Shown: in pieces, positions 1 through 6,318 of the stretch | Position numbering within the stretch: position 1 is the first letter of the stretch | How the letters are laid out: the number at the start of each line of letters is the position of its first letter | Assembly: GCA_964606855.1 (NCBI GenBank) | Contig: CAZSHM010000052.1 | Span: 1 to 7,594 of the forward strand | Length of the DNA stretch: 7,594 nucleotides | Source of the DNA: UBA7185 sp964606855 | Lineage (GTDB): Bacteria > Bacillota > Peptococcia > Peptococcales > Peptococcaceae | Direction of reading: 5' to 3' | Made by a program: the position numbers and the translations under genes | Notes under the pieces: generated by a model | Database searches by the model: none | The model's input: the letters and a program-made list of their open reading frames with translations, nothing else | Told to the model about the DNA's origin: nothing

Positions 1-120
1 GGCTTTTATAATAAGAATTTTTTTAAGTTAGAGAGGAGAAAGTGGCAAACTCCGGTTTGCCGTGCCGGCGAATCCGGCGTGCACCGCAGCACGAACCCGC
101 TCGGACTTCCGCTCCTGCTC
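1..120. other. AT-rich strip and hairpin cluster without a supported gene
   Basis: The first 30 bases are strikingly AT-rich for this window and include an exact TATAAT at 7-12, whose -35 region would lie outside the window. Three small stem-loops then follow almost without gaps: 44-50 with 55-61 (7 bp, loop TCCG), 64-68 with 74-78 (5 bp, loop CGAAT) and 79-82 with 89-92 (4 bp, loop ACCGCA). They lie upstream of the promoter at 121-149, so they belong to another transcript or are a DNA-level palindromic repeat. A frame stays open from base 1 to about 237, but I recognise no protein in it and it has no visible start. The strip could be the tail of an upstream gene's 3' region. Confidence 0.4.
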
Positions 121-149
121 TTGAAGCCGCCGCGGCACTGTGCTATAAT
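121..149 (+). promoter_or_regulatory. Sigma-A-type extended -10 promoter for the M20D gene
   Basis: TTGAAG (121-126) matches four of six -35 consensus bases. An ideal 17-base spacer separates it from an exact TATAAT (144-149), and TGC just before the -10 gives the extended TGn motif. Transcription would start near 156, leaving a leader of about 139 bases before the gene at 295. Confidence 0.7.
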
Positions 150-199
150 CAAAAACGCACAGAGAATCGTACAGGAAAGCGGCGAGCAGCGCACGGGCG

Positions 200-260
200 A
201 TGGTCCTTTCAGAATGGTCCTTTCAGAAAGGACGTGAACGGTTCCGTGCCGGAGCGTTTC
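200..260 (+). repeat. Perfect 14-bp tandem repeat and hairpins in the M20D leader
   Basis: ATGGTCCTTTCAGA occurs twice, exactly and in tandem, at 200-213 and 214-227. It is followed directly by AAGGAC. The second copy forms a 7-bp perfect stem (GTCCTTT 217-223 with AAAGGAC 227-233, loop CAG). The first copy (203-209) could pair with the same AAAGGAC arm, so two pairings compete. A second stem follows: 237-240 plus 242-246 with 250-258, loop TGC. No U-tract follows either stem, so neither is a classic terminator. The duplication may be recent slippage or a leader control element; the sequence alone does not say which. Confidence 0.6.
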
Positions 261-294
261 AAAAAATTTCCGAATCCGGGAGAGGAGCACGCCT

Positions 295-1569
295 ATGAAG
301 ACACCCGCGCACGCGGACGAGAGATCCCCCATCGGTGCAAGGACGAATCCGTCTGCGGCCGAGAGCGGGGCCTGCAGCGCGGAGGCGCGGGAGTTCCGCG
401 CCTTCGTGCAGTCTCTCGCCGCTCCGCAGAAAGAGTCGCTGCGAGAGACCTATCGCCATCTGCACGCGCATCCCGAACTGTCCTTCGCGGAGTTCGCCAC
501 AAGCGCCTATCTGCTGAAACAGCTGCGCGCCGCGGGGCTCGAAGTGACAGTGGCCGCAGACGGCATCAGCCTTGTGGCGGTTCTCTGCGGCGCACAGCCC
601 GGGCCGGTCATCGCCTTTCGCGCCGATCTGGACGCGCTGCCCATCGCGGAGGAGACCGGGCTGCCCTACGCGTCTCAGACGCCCGGCGTCATGCACGCCT
701 GCGGCCACGACAGCCACGCCGCCGTGCTGCTGGCGCTGGCACGCGTCCTCGCCGCCCATACAGATCTGGTGCGCGGCAAGGTAAAGCTGCTCTTCCAGAG
801 CGCCGAGGAGAAACTTCCCGGCGGCGCAAAAGCCCTCTGTGAGGCCGGGGTCATGGAGGATGTGGACGCCATCTATGCCTTTCACTGCTCCTCGATGTTG
901 CCGCTGGGCGTCGTAGCCACCACCGAGGGCGCCACTTCTGCCTGCATCGGCACCTACGACATTGCCATCCACGGGCGCAGCGGACATATCTGCAACCCTG
1001 ACCAGGCGCTGAACCCCGTCCCTGTGGCCTGTCTCTTAGGTTCGGCCGTCAATCAGTTGCTGGCCGAGAAAGCCAGCCCGCTCGAAAAGGCGGTGCTCAC
1101 AGTTTCCTACATCCGGGGCGGCCAGCGGGAGAACATCATCGCCTCCGAGGCAGCCTTGGGCGGCAGCGTCCGCACCTTCAGCAATCAGCTGACAGGGACA
1201 CTGTTCGCACGGCTGCGGGAAACCGCGGCGGGCATCTGCGCCGCCTACGGCTGCACCTGCGATGTCACCACGGCGGTGGGCTACCCGGCCGCCATCAACA
1301 CCCCGGCGGAGACAGCTCTGATCGACCGCGCCGTGGACGCCCTGGGTCTCACGCGCCGGATCACGGAGCCGGCAATGAACGGCGAGGATTTCAGCTACTA
1401 TCTGCTGGAAAAGCCCGGCAGCATGTGCTACGTCGGCATGGCCGTGGAGGACGGAACTCCCATGCCGCACCACAACTGCCGGTTCCGCCTGAACGAGGCG
1501 GGCTTGGAAATCGCTCTGGAACTGGAGCTGGCCATCTACCTGCTGGCGAGCGAGCAGGTGGCGTTCTAG
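295..1569 (+). CDS. M20D family metallo-amidohydrolase (N-acyl amino acid / hippurate hydrolase-like)
   Basis: This 424-residue cytosolic zinc-type hydrolase probably cleaves amide bonds of N-acyl amino acids or small aromatic amides; the exact substrate cannot be read. The M20D landmarks appear in order: HAHPELSF (57-64), the metal-binding loop ADLDALPI (110-117), GVMHACGHDSHA with C136 and H138, the catalytic and metal pair E171-E172 after QSA, AFH with H197, the dimerisation-domain signature GRSGHICNPDQALNPV (H231), MNGEDFSYY (361-369) and the C-terminal metal-ligand region PHHNCRF (391-397). The ATG has a GAGAGGAG site seven bases upstream. HPELSF usually falls near residue 15-20, so about 40 extra residues precede the core; they are polar and show no signal peptide. 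A later GTG (codon 38) is possible but has a poorer ribosome site. A promoter at 121-149 and a terminator at 1603-1645 suggest a monocistronic unit. Confidence 0.94.
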   Translation: MKTPAHADERSPIGARTNPSAAESGACSAEAREFRAFVQSLAAPQKESLRETYRHLHAHPELSFAEFATSAYLLKQLRAAGLEVTVAADGISLVAVLCGAQPGPVIAFRADLDALPIAEETGLPYASQTPGVMHACGHDSHAAVLLALARVLAAHTDLVRGKVKLLFQSAEEKLPGGAKALCEAGVMEDVDAIYAFHCSSMLPLGVVATTEGATSACIGTYDIAIHGRSGHICNPDQALNPVPVACLLGSAVNQLLAEKASPLEKAVLTVSYIRGGQRENIIASEAALGGSVRTFSNQLTGTLFARLRETAAGICAAYGCTCDVTTAVGYPAAINTPAETALIDRAVDALGLTRRITEPAMNGEDFSYYLLEKPGSMCYVGMAVEDGTPMPHHNCRFRLNEAGLEIALELELAIYLLASEQVAF

Positions 1570-1591
1570 CCCGCGCTTGGACTCGCGGGCT
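1568..1591 (+). other. Perfect 8-bp hairpin overlapping the M20D stop codon
   Basis: AGCCCGCG (1568-1575) pairs perfectly with CGCGGGCT (1584-1591) around an 8-base loop. The left arm includes the last two bases of the TAG stop. No T-tract follows on either strand, so it is better read as a 3'-end protective structure than as an intrinsic terminator. Confidence 0.45.
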
Positions 1592-1602
1592 GGCTCCGGC
1601 TG

Positions 1603-1645
1603 CGCGGCTGTCTGTAGGATGCGGGCATCCGCGCGCCGCGTTTTT
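1603..1645 (+). terminator. Likely intrinsic terminator of the M20D gene
   Basis: CGCGGC (1603-1608) pairs with GCCGCG (1635-1640), and an inner stem GGATG/CATCC (1617-1621 with 1626-1630, loop CGGG) stacks inside it. The outer arm runs straight into TTTTT (1641-1645). The interior loop is asymmetric (8 and 4 bases), which weakens it. Position 34 bases after the M20D stop and the U-run support termination before the cyclophilin gene. Confidence 0.55.
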
Positions 1646-1777
1646 GTGCCGTTGCACCGTTTTGCGTTCCGTACCCCTTTGGGATGCGATTGGATGCGAG
1701 GCGCGCGGCGGCATTGGCACGGAGATCCCTGCGTGTTTCGCGGCGCAGAACTTATTTTGAAACGGAGGAATAGCATT

Positions 1778-2299
1778 ATGGCACAGAATCCCATTGTCAC
1801 AATGACGATGCAGAACGGCAACTCGGTCAAGATCGAACTGTATCCCGAGATCGCGCCCAACACGGTCAACAACTTTATCTACTTGGTCAAACGTGGCTTT
1901 TACGACGGCCTGACCTTTCATCGGGTGATTCCCGGCTTCATGATCCAGGGCGGCTGCCCCAACGGCAACGGCATGGGCGGCCCGGGCTACAATATCCGCG
2001 GCGAGTTCACGCAGAATCACTTTCCGAACAGCCTGAAACATGAGCCGGGGGTCATCTCTATGGCGCGCACCATGCATCCCGACTCCGCCGGCAGCCAATT
2101 CTTCATCATGCATCACAGCGCGCCGCATCTGGACGGACAGTATGCCGCCTTCGGCAGGGTGATCGAGGGCATGGAAGAAGTAAACCGCATCGCCGGCGTC
2201 CCCACTGGCTACGGCGACCGGCCGAGAACGCCGGAGGTCATCCGCTCGATGACCGTCGAGACATTCGGGGTGGACTATCCGGAGCCGGAACGCATGTGA
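1778..2299 (+). CDS. ppiB: Cyclophilin-type peptidyl-prolyl cis-trans isomerase
   Basis: This 173-residue single-domain cyclophilin catalyses cis-trans isomerisation of Xaa-Pro bonds and assists folding. It has no signal peptide, so it is cytosolic (PpiB type). The core runs from about residue 5 to 163 and carries the signature FHRVIPGFMIQGG (47-59) with catalytic R49 and pocket residues F54, M55 and Q57, then GVISMAR (91-97) and AGSQFFIM (104-111). HLDGQYAAFG (117-126) has His where human cyclophilin A has Trp121, a common bacterial state usually linked to weak cyclosporin binding. The ATG at 1778 follows GGAGG (1764-1768) by nine bases; longer upstream readings lack support and precede the family core. 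I see no clear sigma-A promoter in 1646-1777. Length is normal. It is followed by the UPF0173 gene after 113 bases on the same strand, possibly co-transcribed. Confidence 0.95.
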   Translation: MAQNPIVTMTMQNGNSVKIELYPEIAPNTVNNFIYLVKRGFYDGLTFHRVIPGFMIQGGCPNGNGMGGPGYNIRGEFTQNHFPNSLKHEPGVISMARTMHPDSAGSQFFIMHHSAPHLDGQYAAFGRVIEGMEEVNRIAGVPTGYGDRPRTPEVIRSMTVETFGVDYPEPERM

Positions 2300-2357
2300 G
2301 AACGCCTGCGCAGTCCGGTTTGCGACACTGTCGCCGCGCCCGGATGCGCATCTTTCG

Positions 2358-2392
2358 ACCGTTTCCGGCGCCTGCGCGGCGCGGAAAACGGT
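2358..2392 (+). other. Strong intergenic hairpin just ahead of the UPF0173 ribosome site
   Basis: ACCGTTTCC-(G)-GCGCC (2358-2372) folds onto GGCGC-GGAAAACGGT (2378-2392) with loop TGCGC: 14 base pairs with one bulged base on each side. It ends six bases before the GGAGGG site (2399-2404). No U-run follows, so it is not a standard terminator. It could protect or separate the two halves of a ppiB-UPF0173 transcript. A further small palindrome (GCGACACTGTCGC) lies at 2322-2334. Confidence 0.55.
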
Positions 2393-2412
2393 TCTGTAGG
2401 AGGGTATTTGCA

Positions 2413-3102
2413 ATGAAAGTACAGTTTCACGGACACGCCTGCTTCTCTATTTTCACCGAGCGCGGCACACATCTGCTGATCGATCCCTTCCTGAGCGGCA
2501 ACGCGGCGGCCAAGATCTCGCCGGAGACGCTCACACCCGATGTGATTCTCCTGACGCACGGTCACGGAGACCACATCGGCGATACAATCTCCATCGCCGT
2601 GCGCACCGACTGCCTGGTCGTCTGCGTGCCGGAGATCGCCGCCTATCTGCATCAGAACGGCGTGCGCAGAACCCACGGGATGAACATCGGCGGCGGCTGG
2701 CAGTTCGACTGGGGGTATGTCAAGATGACACCTGCACTGCACAGCTCCGGCCTGGAGGTGGACGGGCAGACACTCTACATGGGGAACCCCGTGGGCTTCC
2801 TTCTGCAGCTGGACGGCAAAACCGTCTACCACGCGGGTGACACGGGGCTCAGCCATGAGATGACGCTCCTGGGCAGTGCCAACCACATCGATCTGGCACT
2901 TTTGCCCATCGGCGGCAACTTCACCATGGACAGCAAGGACGCGATCCTGGCCGCACGTGCGCTGCACGCGCGCCATGTGATCCCCATGCATTACGGCACA
3001 TTCCCGCTCGTCGCGCAGGATCCCAACTTCTTCTCCAACCAGCTGCTCAACTGCGGAATTCCCTGCACGGTGCTGGAGCCGGAGGAGTGCTTCACCCTGT
3101 GA
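2413..3102 (+). CDS. UPF0173 metal-dependent hydrolase (metallo-beta-lactamase fold)
   Basis: This 229-residue cytosolic protein of the UPF0173 / YtkL-like branch of the metallo-beta-lactamase superfamily is a probable hydrolase whose physiological substrate is not known to me. Its start MKVQFHGHACF and the following LLIDPFLSGN (21-30) are typical of the family. The metal-binding motif is THGHGDH (48-54). Further ligand candidates are H110 in TPALHSSG, D143 in YHAGDTG (139-145) and H193 in PMHYGTFP (191-198). All expected metal ligands are present, so an active enzyme is likely. The ATG follows GGAGGG (2399-2404) by eight bases; the frame stays open upstream but the family begins here. Length is normal (about 225-230). 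It is the last gene of the plus block and faces dapL across a shared terminator. Confidence 0.94.
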   Translation: MKVQFHGHACFSIFTERGTHLLIDPFLSGNAAAKISPETLTPDVILLTHGHGDHIGDTISIAVRTDCLVVCVPEIAAYLHQNGVRRTHGMNIGGGWQFDWGYVKMTPALHSSGLEVDGQTLYMGNPVGFLLQLDGKTVYHAGDTGLSHEMTLLGSANHIDLALLPIGGNFTMDSKDAILAARALHARHVIPMHYGTFPLVAQDPNFFSNQLLNCGIPCTVLEPEECFTL

Positions 3103-3218
3103 GCACGGCTCCGCCGGCAATCTCCTCTGTACGGTGTGTTTTTTTCCTCCGCAAAGCCGGACCTGCACACGCGGATGCCAAACTCGGAGCAAGCGCGTTC
3201 TCGCAGAGGCAACAAGAA

Positions 3219-3282
3219 GGGCACCTATCCCATAAACCAGCTTGGCCGTATGGGCTGGGTGCCCTCTTCTCTTGTCTTTTTT
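3219..3282. terminator. Convergent, probably bidirectional intrinsic terminator
   Basis: GGGCACC (3219-3225) pairs with GGTGCCC (3258-3264). Inside it, CCCATA (3229-3234) pairs with TATGGG (3249-3254), with a 14-base apical loop. On the plus strand a pyrimidine tract ending in TTTTTT (3277-3282) follows. On the minus strand the stem is followed by TTCTTGTTG, a weaker U-rich tract. It lies between the UPF0173 stop (3102) and the dapL stop (3295) and can serve both. The rest of 3103-3294 shows no gene. Confidence 0.75.
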
Positions 3283-3294
3283 CGCGCACGCCGT

Positions 3295-4479
3295 TTACCG
3301 CGCAAGCACCGCCTGGATGCGCGCTACCGCTTCGCGTGTGTTTCCCCGGTCTCCGAATGCCGTCAGGCGGAAAAAGCCCTCTCCGTTTCTGCCAAATCCG
3401 GCTCCGGGCGTTCCGACGACATTCGCCTCTTCCAGCAGAAAATCAAAGAAACTCCAGGAATCCATCCCCTTCGGGCATTTGAGCCAGATATACGGAGAGT
3501 TGACTCCGCCCGTATACCAGATCCCAAGCGCATCCATGGCCTCGGAGATGATCCGGGCATTCTCTCTGTAATAGTCGATCGCCGCGCGAACCTGGCGCTG
3601 TCCTCTCTCTGTAAAGACAGCCTCCGCCCCGCGCTGCACCACATAGGGCACGCCGTTGAATTTGGTCGTCTGCCTGCGCAGCCACAGCTTGTTGAGGCTC
3701 TGCCCGCCGCGCTCCAGAGCCATCGGCACCACGGTATAACCGCAGCGCGTTCCGGTGAATCCCGCAGTCTTGGAGAGGGAGCAGAACTCGATGGCGCAGC
3801 GCGTCGCACCGGGAATCTCATAGATACTCCGCGGCAGATCCTCCTCCGCGATGAAGGCCTCATAGGCGGCATCAAAGAGAATCACCGCGTCGTTCGCCAG
3901 CGCATAGTCTACCCATGCCCGCAGCTGCGCCTTGTCGTAGACCGCGCCGGTGGGATTGTTGGGCGAGCAGATGTAGATGAGATCTGCGCGGACCGACGGA
4001 TCCGGCATCGCCAAGAACCCGTTGTCGAAATTAGCGTCCAGGAACCGCACCTGACGCCCTGCCATAAGGTTGGTGTCCACATAGACGGGATACACCGGAT
4101 CCGGGATCAGCACCATATTGTCCCGGTCAAAGATGTCCAGGATATTGCCCACATCGCTCTTGGCGCCGTCGCTGATGAAGATTTCATCTGGCATCAGCGA
4201 AATCTGCCGTTCCTCGTAATACGCCCGCACGGCTTCCCTTAAAAAGTCGTATCCCTGCTCCGGACCGTAGCCGTGAAAATGCTCCTTGGTCGCCATCTCG
4301 TCCACCGCGCGGTGCATCGCATCGGTGACGGCGCCGCAGAGCGGAAGCGTCACATCGCCGATGCCCAGCCGGATCACATGTTTATCCGGATGTGCCGCCT
4401 GGTACTCCCGGGTTTTTCTGTTGATGGTGGCGAAGAGATAGCTGTCCTTCAAATTCAGATAATTGGAATTGATTTTCAT
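3295..4479 (-). CDS. dapL: LL-diaminopimelate aminotransferase (PLP, fold type I)
   Basis: This 394-residue cytosolic PLP enzyme converts tetrahydrodipicolinate plus glutamate directly to LL-diaminopimelate, bypassing the acyl steps of lysine and peptidoglycan precursor synthesis. The N-terminus MKINSNYLNLKDSYLF matches the DapL pattern, as does IRLGIGDVTLPL (36-47). Other marks are the cofactor-domain SPNNPTGA (172-179), DAAYEAFI (203-210), the Schiff-base lysine K237 within SLSKTAGFTGTR (234-245) and the substrate-carboxylate arginine R371 in RLTAFG. The ATG at 4479 has AAGGAGA upstream (complement of about 4488-4494). A GTG at 4512 overlaps the pyrG stop as GTGA and would add 11 residues, but family alignment favours the ATG. 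The gap to pyrG is 29 bases, so the two are probably co-transcribed. General class I/II aminotransferases are the alternative, but the DapL-specific GIGDVT and KTAGFTG strings argue against them. Confidence 0.92.
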   Translation of the reverse strand: MKINSNYLNLKDSYLFATINRKTREYQAAHPDKHVIRLGIGDVTLPLCGAVTDAMHRAVDEMATKEHFHGYGPEQGYDFLREAVRAYYEERQISLMPDEIFISDGAKSDVGNILDIFDRDNMVLIPDPVYPVYVDTNLMAGRQVRFLDANFDNGFLAMPDPSVRADLIYICSPNNPTGAVYDKAQLRAWVDYALANDAVILFDAAYEAFIAEEDLPRSIYEIPGATRCAIEFCSLSKTAGFTGTRCGYTVVPMALERGGQSLNKLWLRRQTTKFNGVPYVVQRGAEAVFTERGQRQVRAAIDYYRENARIISEAMDALGIWYTGGVNSPYIWLKCPKGMDSWSFFDFLLEEANVVGTPGAGFGRNGEGFFRLTAFGDRGNTREAVARIQAVLAR

Positions 4480-4508
4480 GTCGGTTTCTCCTTTGCCGCT
4501 CACTGTGC

Positions 4509-6116
4509 TCACTTGTTCTCCAATGCCGCCTTGATCAGGCGACGGAAAAGCGGGTGCGCACGGTTGGGCCGGCTTTTAAATTCGGGGTGATACTGCACAC
4601 CCACATAGAAACGCTGATCCGGCAGTTCCACGGCCTCCACCAGCCGTCCGTCCGGGCTGGTACCGGTGACGGCCAGCCCGGCGGCTTCCAGCTGTTCCCG
4701 GTAGAGATTGTTGAATTCGTAGCGGTGGCGATGCCGCTCCTGTACCTCGGGCACGTCCGCCCCGTAGCAGGCCGCCAGCATCGAACCCTGCCGGATGACG
4801 CAAGGATACGCGCCCAGGCGCATGGTGCCGCCTTTGGGCAGATTTCCATGCTGATCCGGCATCAGGTCGATTACATTGTGCGCCCCGTTGGGGGAAAACT
4901 CGCTGGAGTTGGCGTCCCGGATGCCCAGCACTGTGCGCGCAAATTCGATCACACCGACCTGCATCCCCAGGCAAATGCCCAGATAAGGGGTGTTGTGCGC
5001 ACGGGCATAGCGCGCGGTGACAATCATGCCCTCCACACCGCGGTCGCCAAACCCGCCTGGGACGATGATGCCGTGGCAGTCCCCCAAAAGCGCCTCCACC
5101 GTCTCCTCCGTCACATCCTCCGAATTGACCCACTTGATCTCCACCACCGCGCCGTTCTCGTAGCCTCCGTGGTGCAATGCCTCCGCCACCGAGAGATACG
5201 CATCGTGCAGCTTGACATATTTTCCCACCAAGGCGATGCGCACCGTCTTGTCCCGCTGATCGATCCGCCGCAGCATTTCCTTCCACTCATGCAGATTGGC
5301 GGGCGGCAAATCCAGCTTGAGTTCCCGGCAGACAATCTCGGAGAGATGACTTTCCTCCAGCATAACCGGTGCCTGATAGAGAACCGGCAGCGTCAGGTTC
5401 GGGATCACACAATCCGGTTTCACATTGCAGAACATGGCAATTTTCTGGATGATGCTCTTTTCAATCGGCTCATCACAACGGGCGATAATGATGTCGGGCG
5501 TGATGCCCATGGCGCGCAGTTCCTTGACGGAGTGCTGCGTCGGTTTGGATTTATGTTCGCCGGAGCTCTTGATATAGGGGATCAGCGTCACGTGCAGGAA
5601 CAGGCAGTTTCCCTCGCCGACCTCCAGGGATACCTGGCGAATGGCTTCCAAAAACGGCTGGCTCTCGATGTCGCCGGTCGTGCCGCCGATCTCCGTGATG
5701 ATGACGTCGGCGTTGGAACTCTTGCCGACGCTGTAGATAAAGGATTTGATCTCATTGGTGATGTGCGGGATGACCTGCACCGTCTCCCCTAAGAATTCGC
5801 CGTTGCGCTCTTTGGTCAGCACGTTCCAGTAAACTTTGCCGGTGGTCAGATTAGAGTACTTGTTCAGGTTCTCGTCGATAAAGCGCTCATAGTGCCCCAG
5901 ATCCAGATCCGTCTCCGCGCCGTCTTCCGTGACAAACACCTCACCGTGCTGGTACGGGCTCATGGTGCCGGGATCCACGTTGATATACGGATCCAACTTC
6001 TGCGCAATCACCTTCAGCCCCCTTGCCTTCAGCAGTCGGCCCAGGGATGCCGCGGTGATGCCTTTGCCCAATCCGGACACGACGCCGCCGGTCACAAAAA
6101 TATACTTGGTCGTCAT
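4509..6116 (-). CDS. pyrG: CTP synthase (glutamine-hydrolysing)
   Basis: This 535-residue cytosolic enzyme aminates UTP to CTP using ATP and glutamine, the last step of CTP synthesis. The N-terminal synthetase domain (about 1-266) shows the P-loop region SGLGKGI (14-20), KLDPYINVDPGTMSP (40-54), LDLGHYERF with Mg ligand D72, and TEIGGTTGDIES (141-152) with E142. The C-terminal class I glutaminase domain (about 290-535) shows PGGFGDRG (353-360), nucleophile C382 in GICLGMQ, and the H510/E512 pair in QYHPEF. All key residues are present and the length is standard. The ATG follows GGAGG by ten bases (complement of 6127-6131). It has its own promoter at 6199-6228 and is followed closely by dapL. 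The roughly 76-base leader lacks the GGG start and the terminator known from Bacillus pyrG attenuation. Confidence 0.99.
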   Translation of the reverse strand: MTTKYIFVTGGVVSGLGKGITAASLGRLLKARGLKVIAQKLDPYINVDPGTMSPYQHGEVFVTEDGAETDLDLGHYERFIDENLNKYSNLTTGKVYWNVLTKERNGEFLGETVQVIPHITNEIKSFIYSVGKSSNADVIITEIGGTTGDIESQPFLEAIRQVSLEVGEGNCLFLHVTLIPYIKSSGEHKSKPTQHSVKELRAMGITPDIIIARCDEPIEKSIIQKIAMFCNVKPDCVIPNLTLPVLYQAPVMLEESHLSEIVCRELKLDLPPANLHEWKEMLRRIDQRDKTVRIALVGKYVKLHDAYLSVAEALHHGGYENGAVVEIKWVNSEDVTEETVEALLGDCHGIIVPGGFGDRGVEGMIVTARYARAHNTPYLGICLGMQVGVIEFARTVLGIRDANSSEFSPNGAHNVIDLMPDQHGNLPKGGTMRLGAYPCVIRQGSMLAACYGADVPEVQERHRHRYEFNNLYREQLEAAGLAVTGTSPDGRLVEAVELPDQRFYVGVQYHPEFKSRPNRAHPLFRRLIKAALENK

Positions 6117-6198
6117 GAATGGGTATCCTCCTTGCTCTCGCTAGAACTCGCCTGTCTGGCGCCGACTTCCCGCATGGAACTCTCACAGGAATGTCTAG

Positions 6199-6228
6199 AT
6201 TATACCATACTCTCTGCGCCTTTGACAC
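6199..6228 (-). promoter_or_regulatory. Extended -10 sigma-A promoter for pyrG-dapL
   Basis: On the minus strand TATAAT (complement of 6199-6204) is exact and is preceded by TGG, giving the extended TGn motif. A partial -35, GTGTCA (complement of 6223-6228, four of six), lies 18 bases upstream. Transcription would start near 6192, leaving about 76 bases of leader before the pyrG ATG. Good -10 and extension make up for the weak -35. Confidence 0.72.
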
Positions 6229-6252
6229 CACCATTCTCCGTTTTTTGCCGGA

Positions 6253-6295
6253 TGCCGCAAAATTTTGCGAGGCACTTGTCCAACAGGACTGCCTC
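6253..6295 (-). terminator. Possible terminator or structured spacer after the ANTAR gene
   Basis: On the minus strand GAGGCA-GTCC (complement of 6286-6295) folds back on GGAC-AAG-TGCCTC (complement of 6269-6281) with loop TGTT: ten pairs and a three-base bulge, 23 bases after the ANTAR stop. It runs into a 14-bp perfect palindrome CGCAAAATTTTGCG (6256-6269) whose TTTT supplies only a short, delayed U-run. A weak intrinsic terminator is the likeliest reading, so some read-through into pyrG is possible. Confidence 0.45.
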
Positions 6296-6318
6296 CAATC
6301 CCGATTCCATACCACTTG

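Noticed and set aside
42..842. 266-codon open frame on the plus strand
   Set aside because: It overlaps the M20D gene out of frame, is Arg- and Ala-rich as expected from high-GC shadows, shows no domain, and its GTG is only three bases from GGAG.
1714..1732. Sigma-54-like TGGCAC upstream of ppiB
   Set aside because: The GG and GC elements are 15 bases apart instead of 12, and the -12 element is poor.
3080..3113. Hairpin spanning the UPF0173 stop codon as terminator
   Set aside because: The stem is decent but interrupted, and the T-run comes more than 20 bases later; 3219-3282 is a far better terminator.
4554..5792. 412-codon plus-strand frame opposite pyrG, and similar long frames opposite dapL (3136-4242) and ppiB (1391-2413)
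   Set aside because: These are antisense shadows of clearly real genes in high-GC DNA; no motifs and no ribosome sites.
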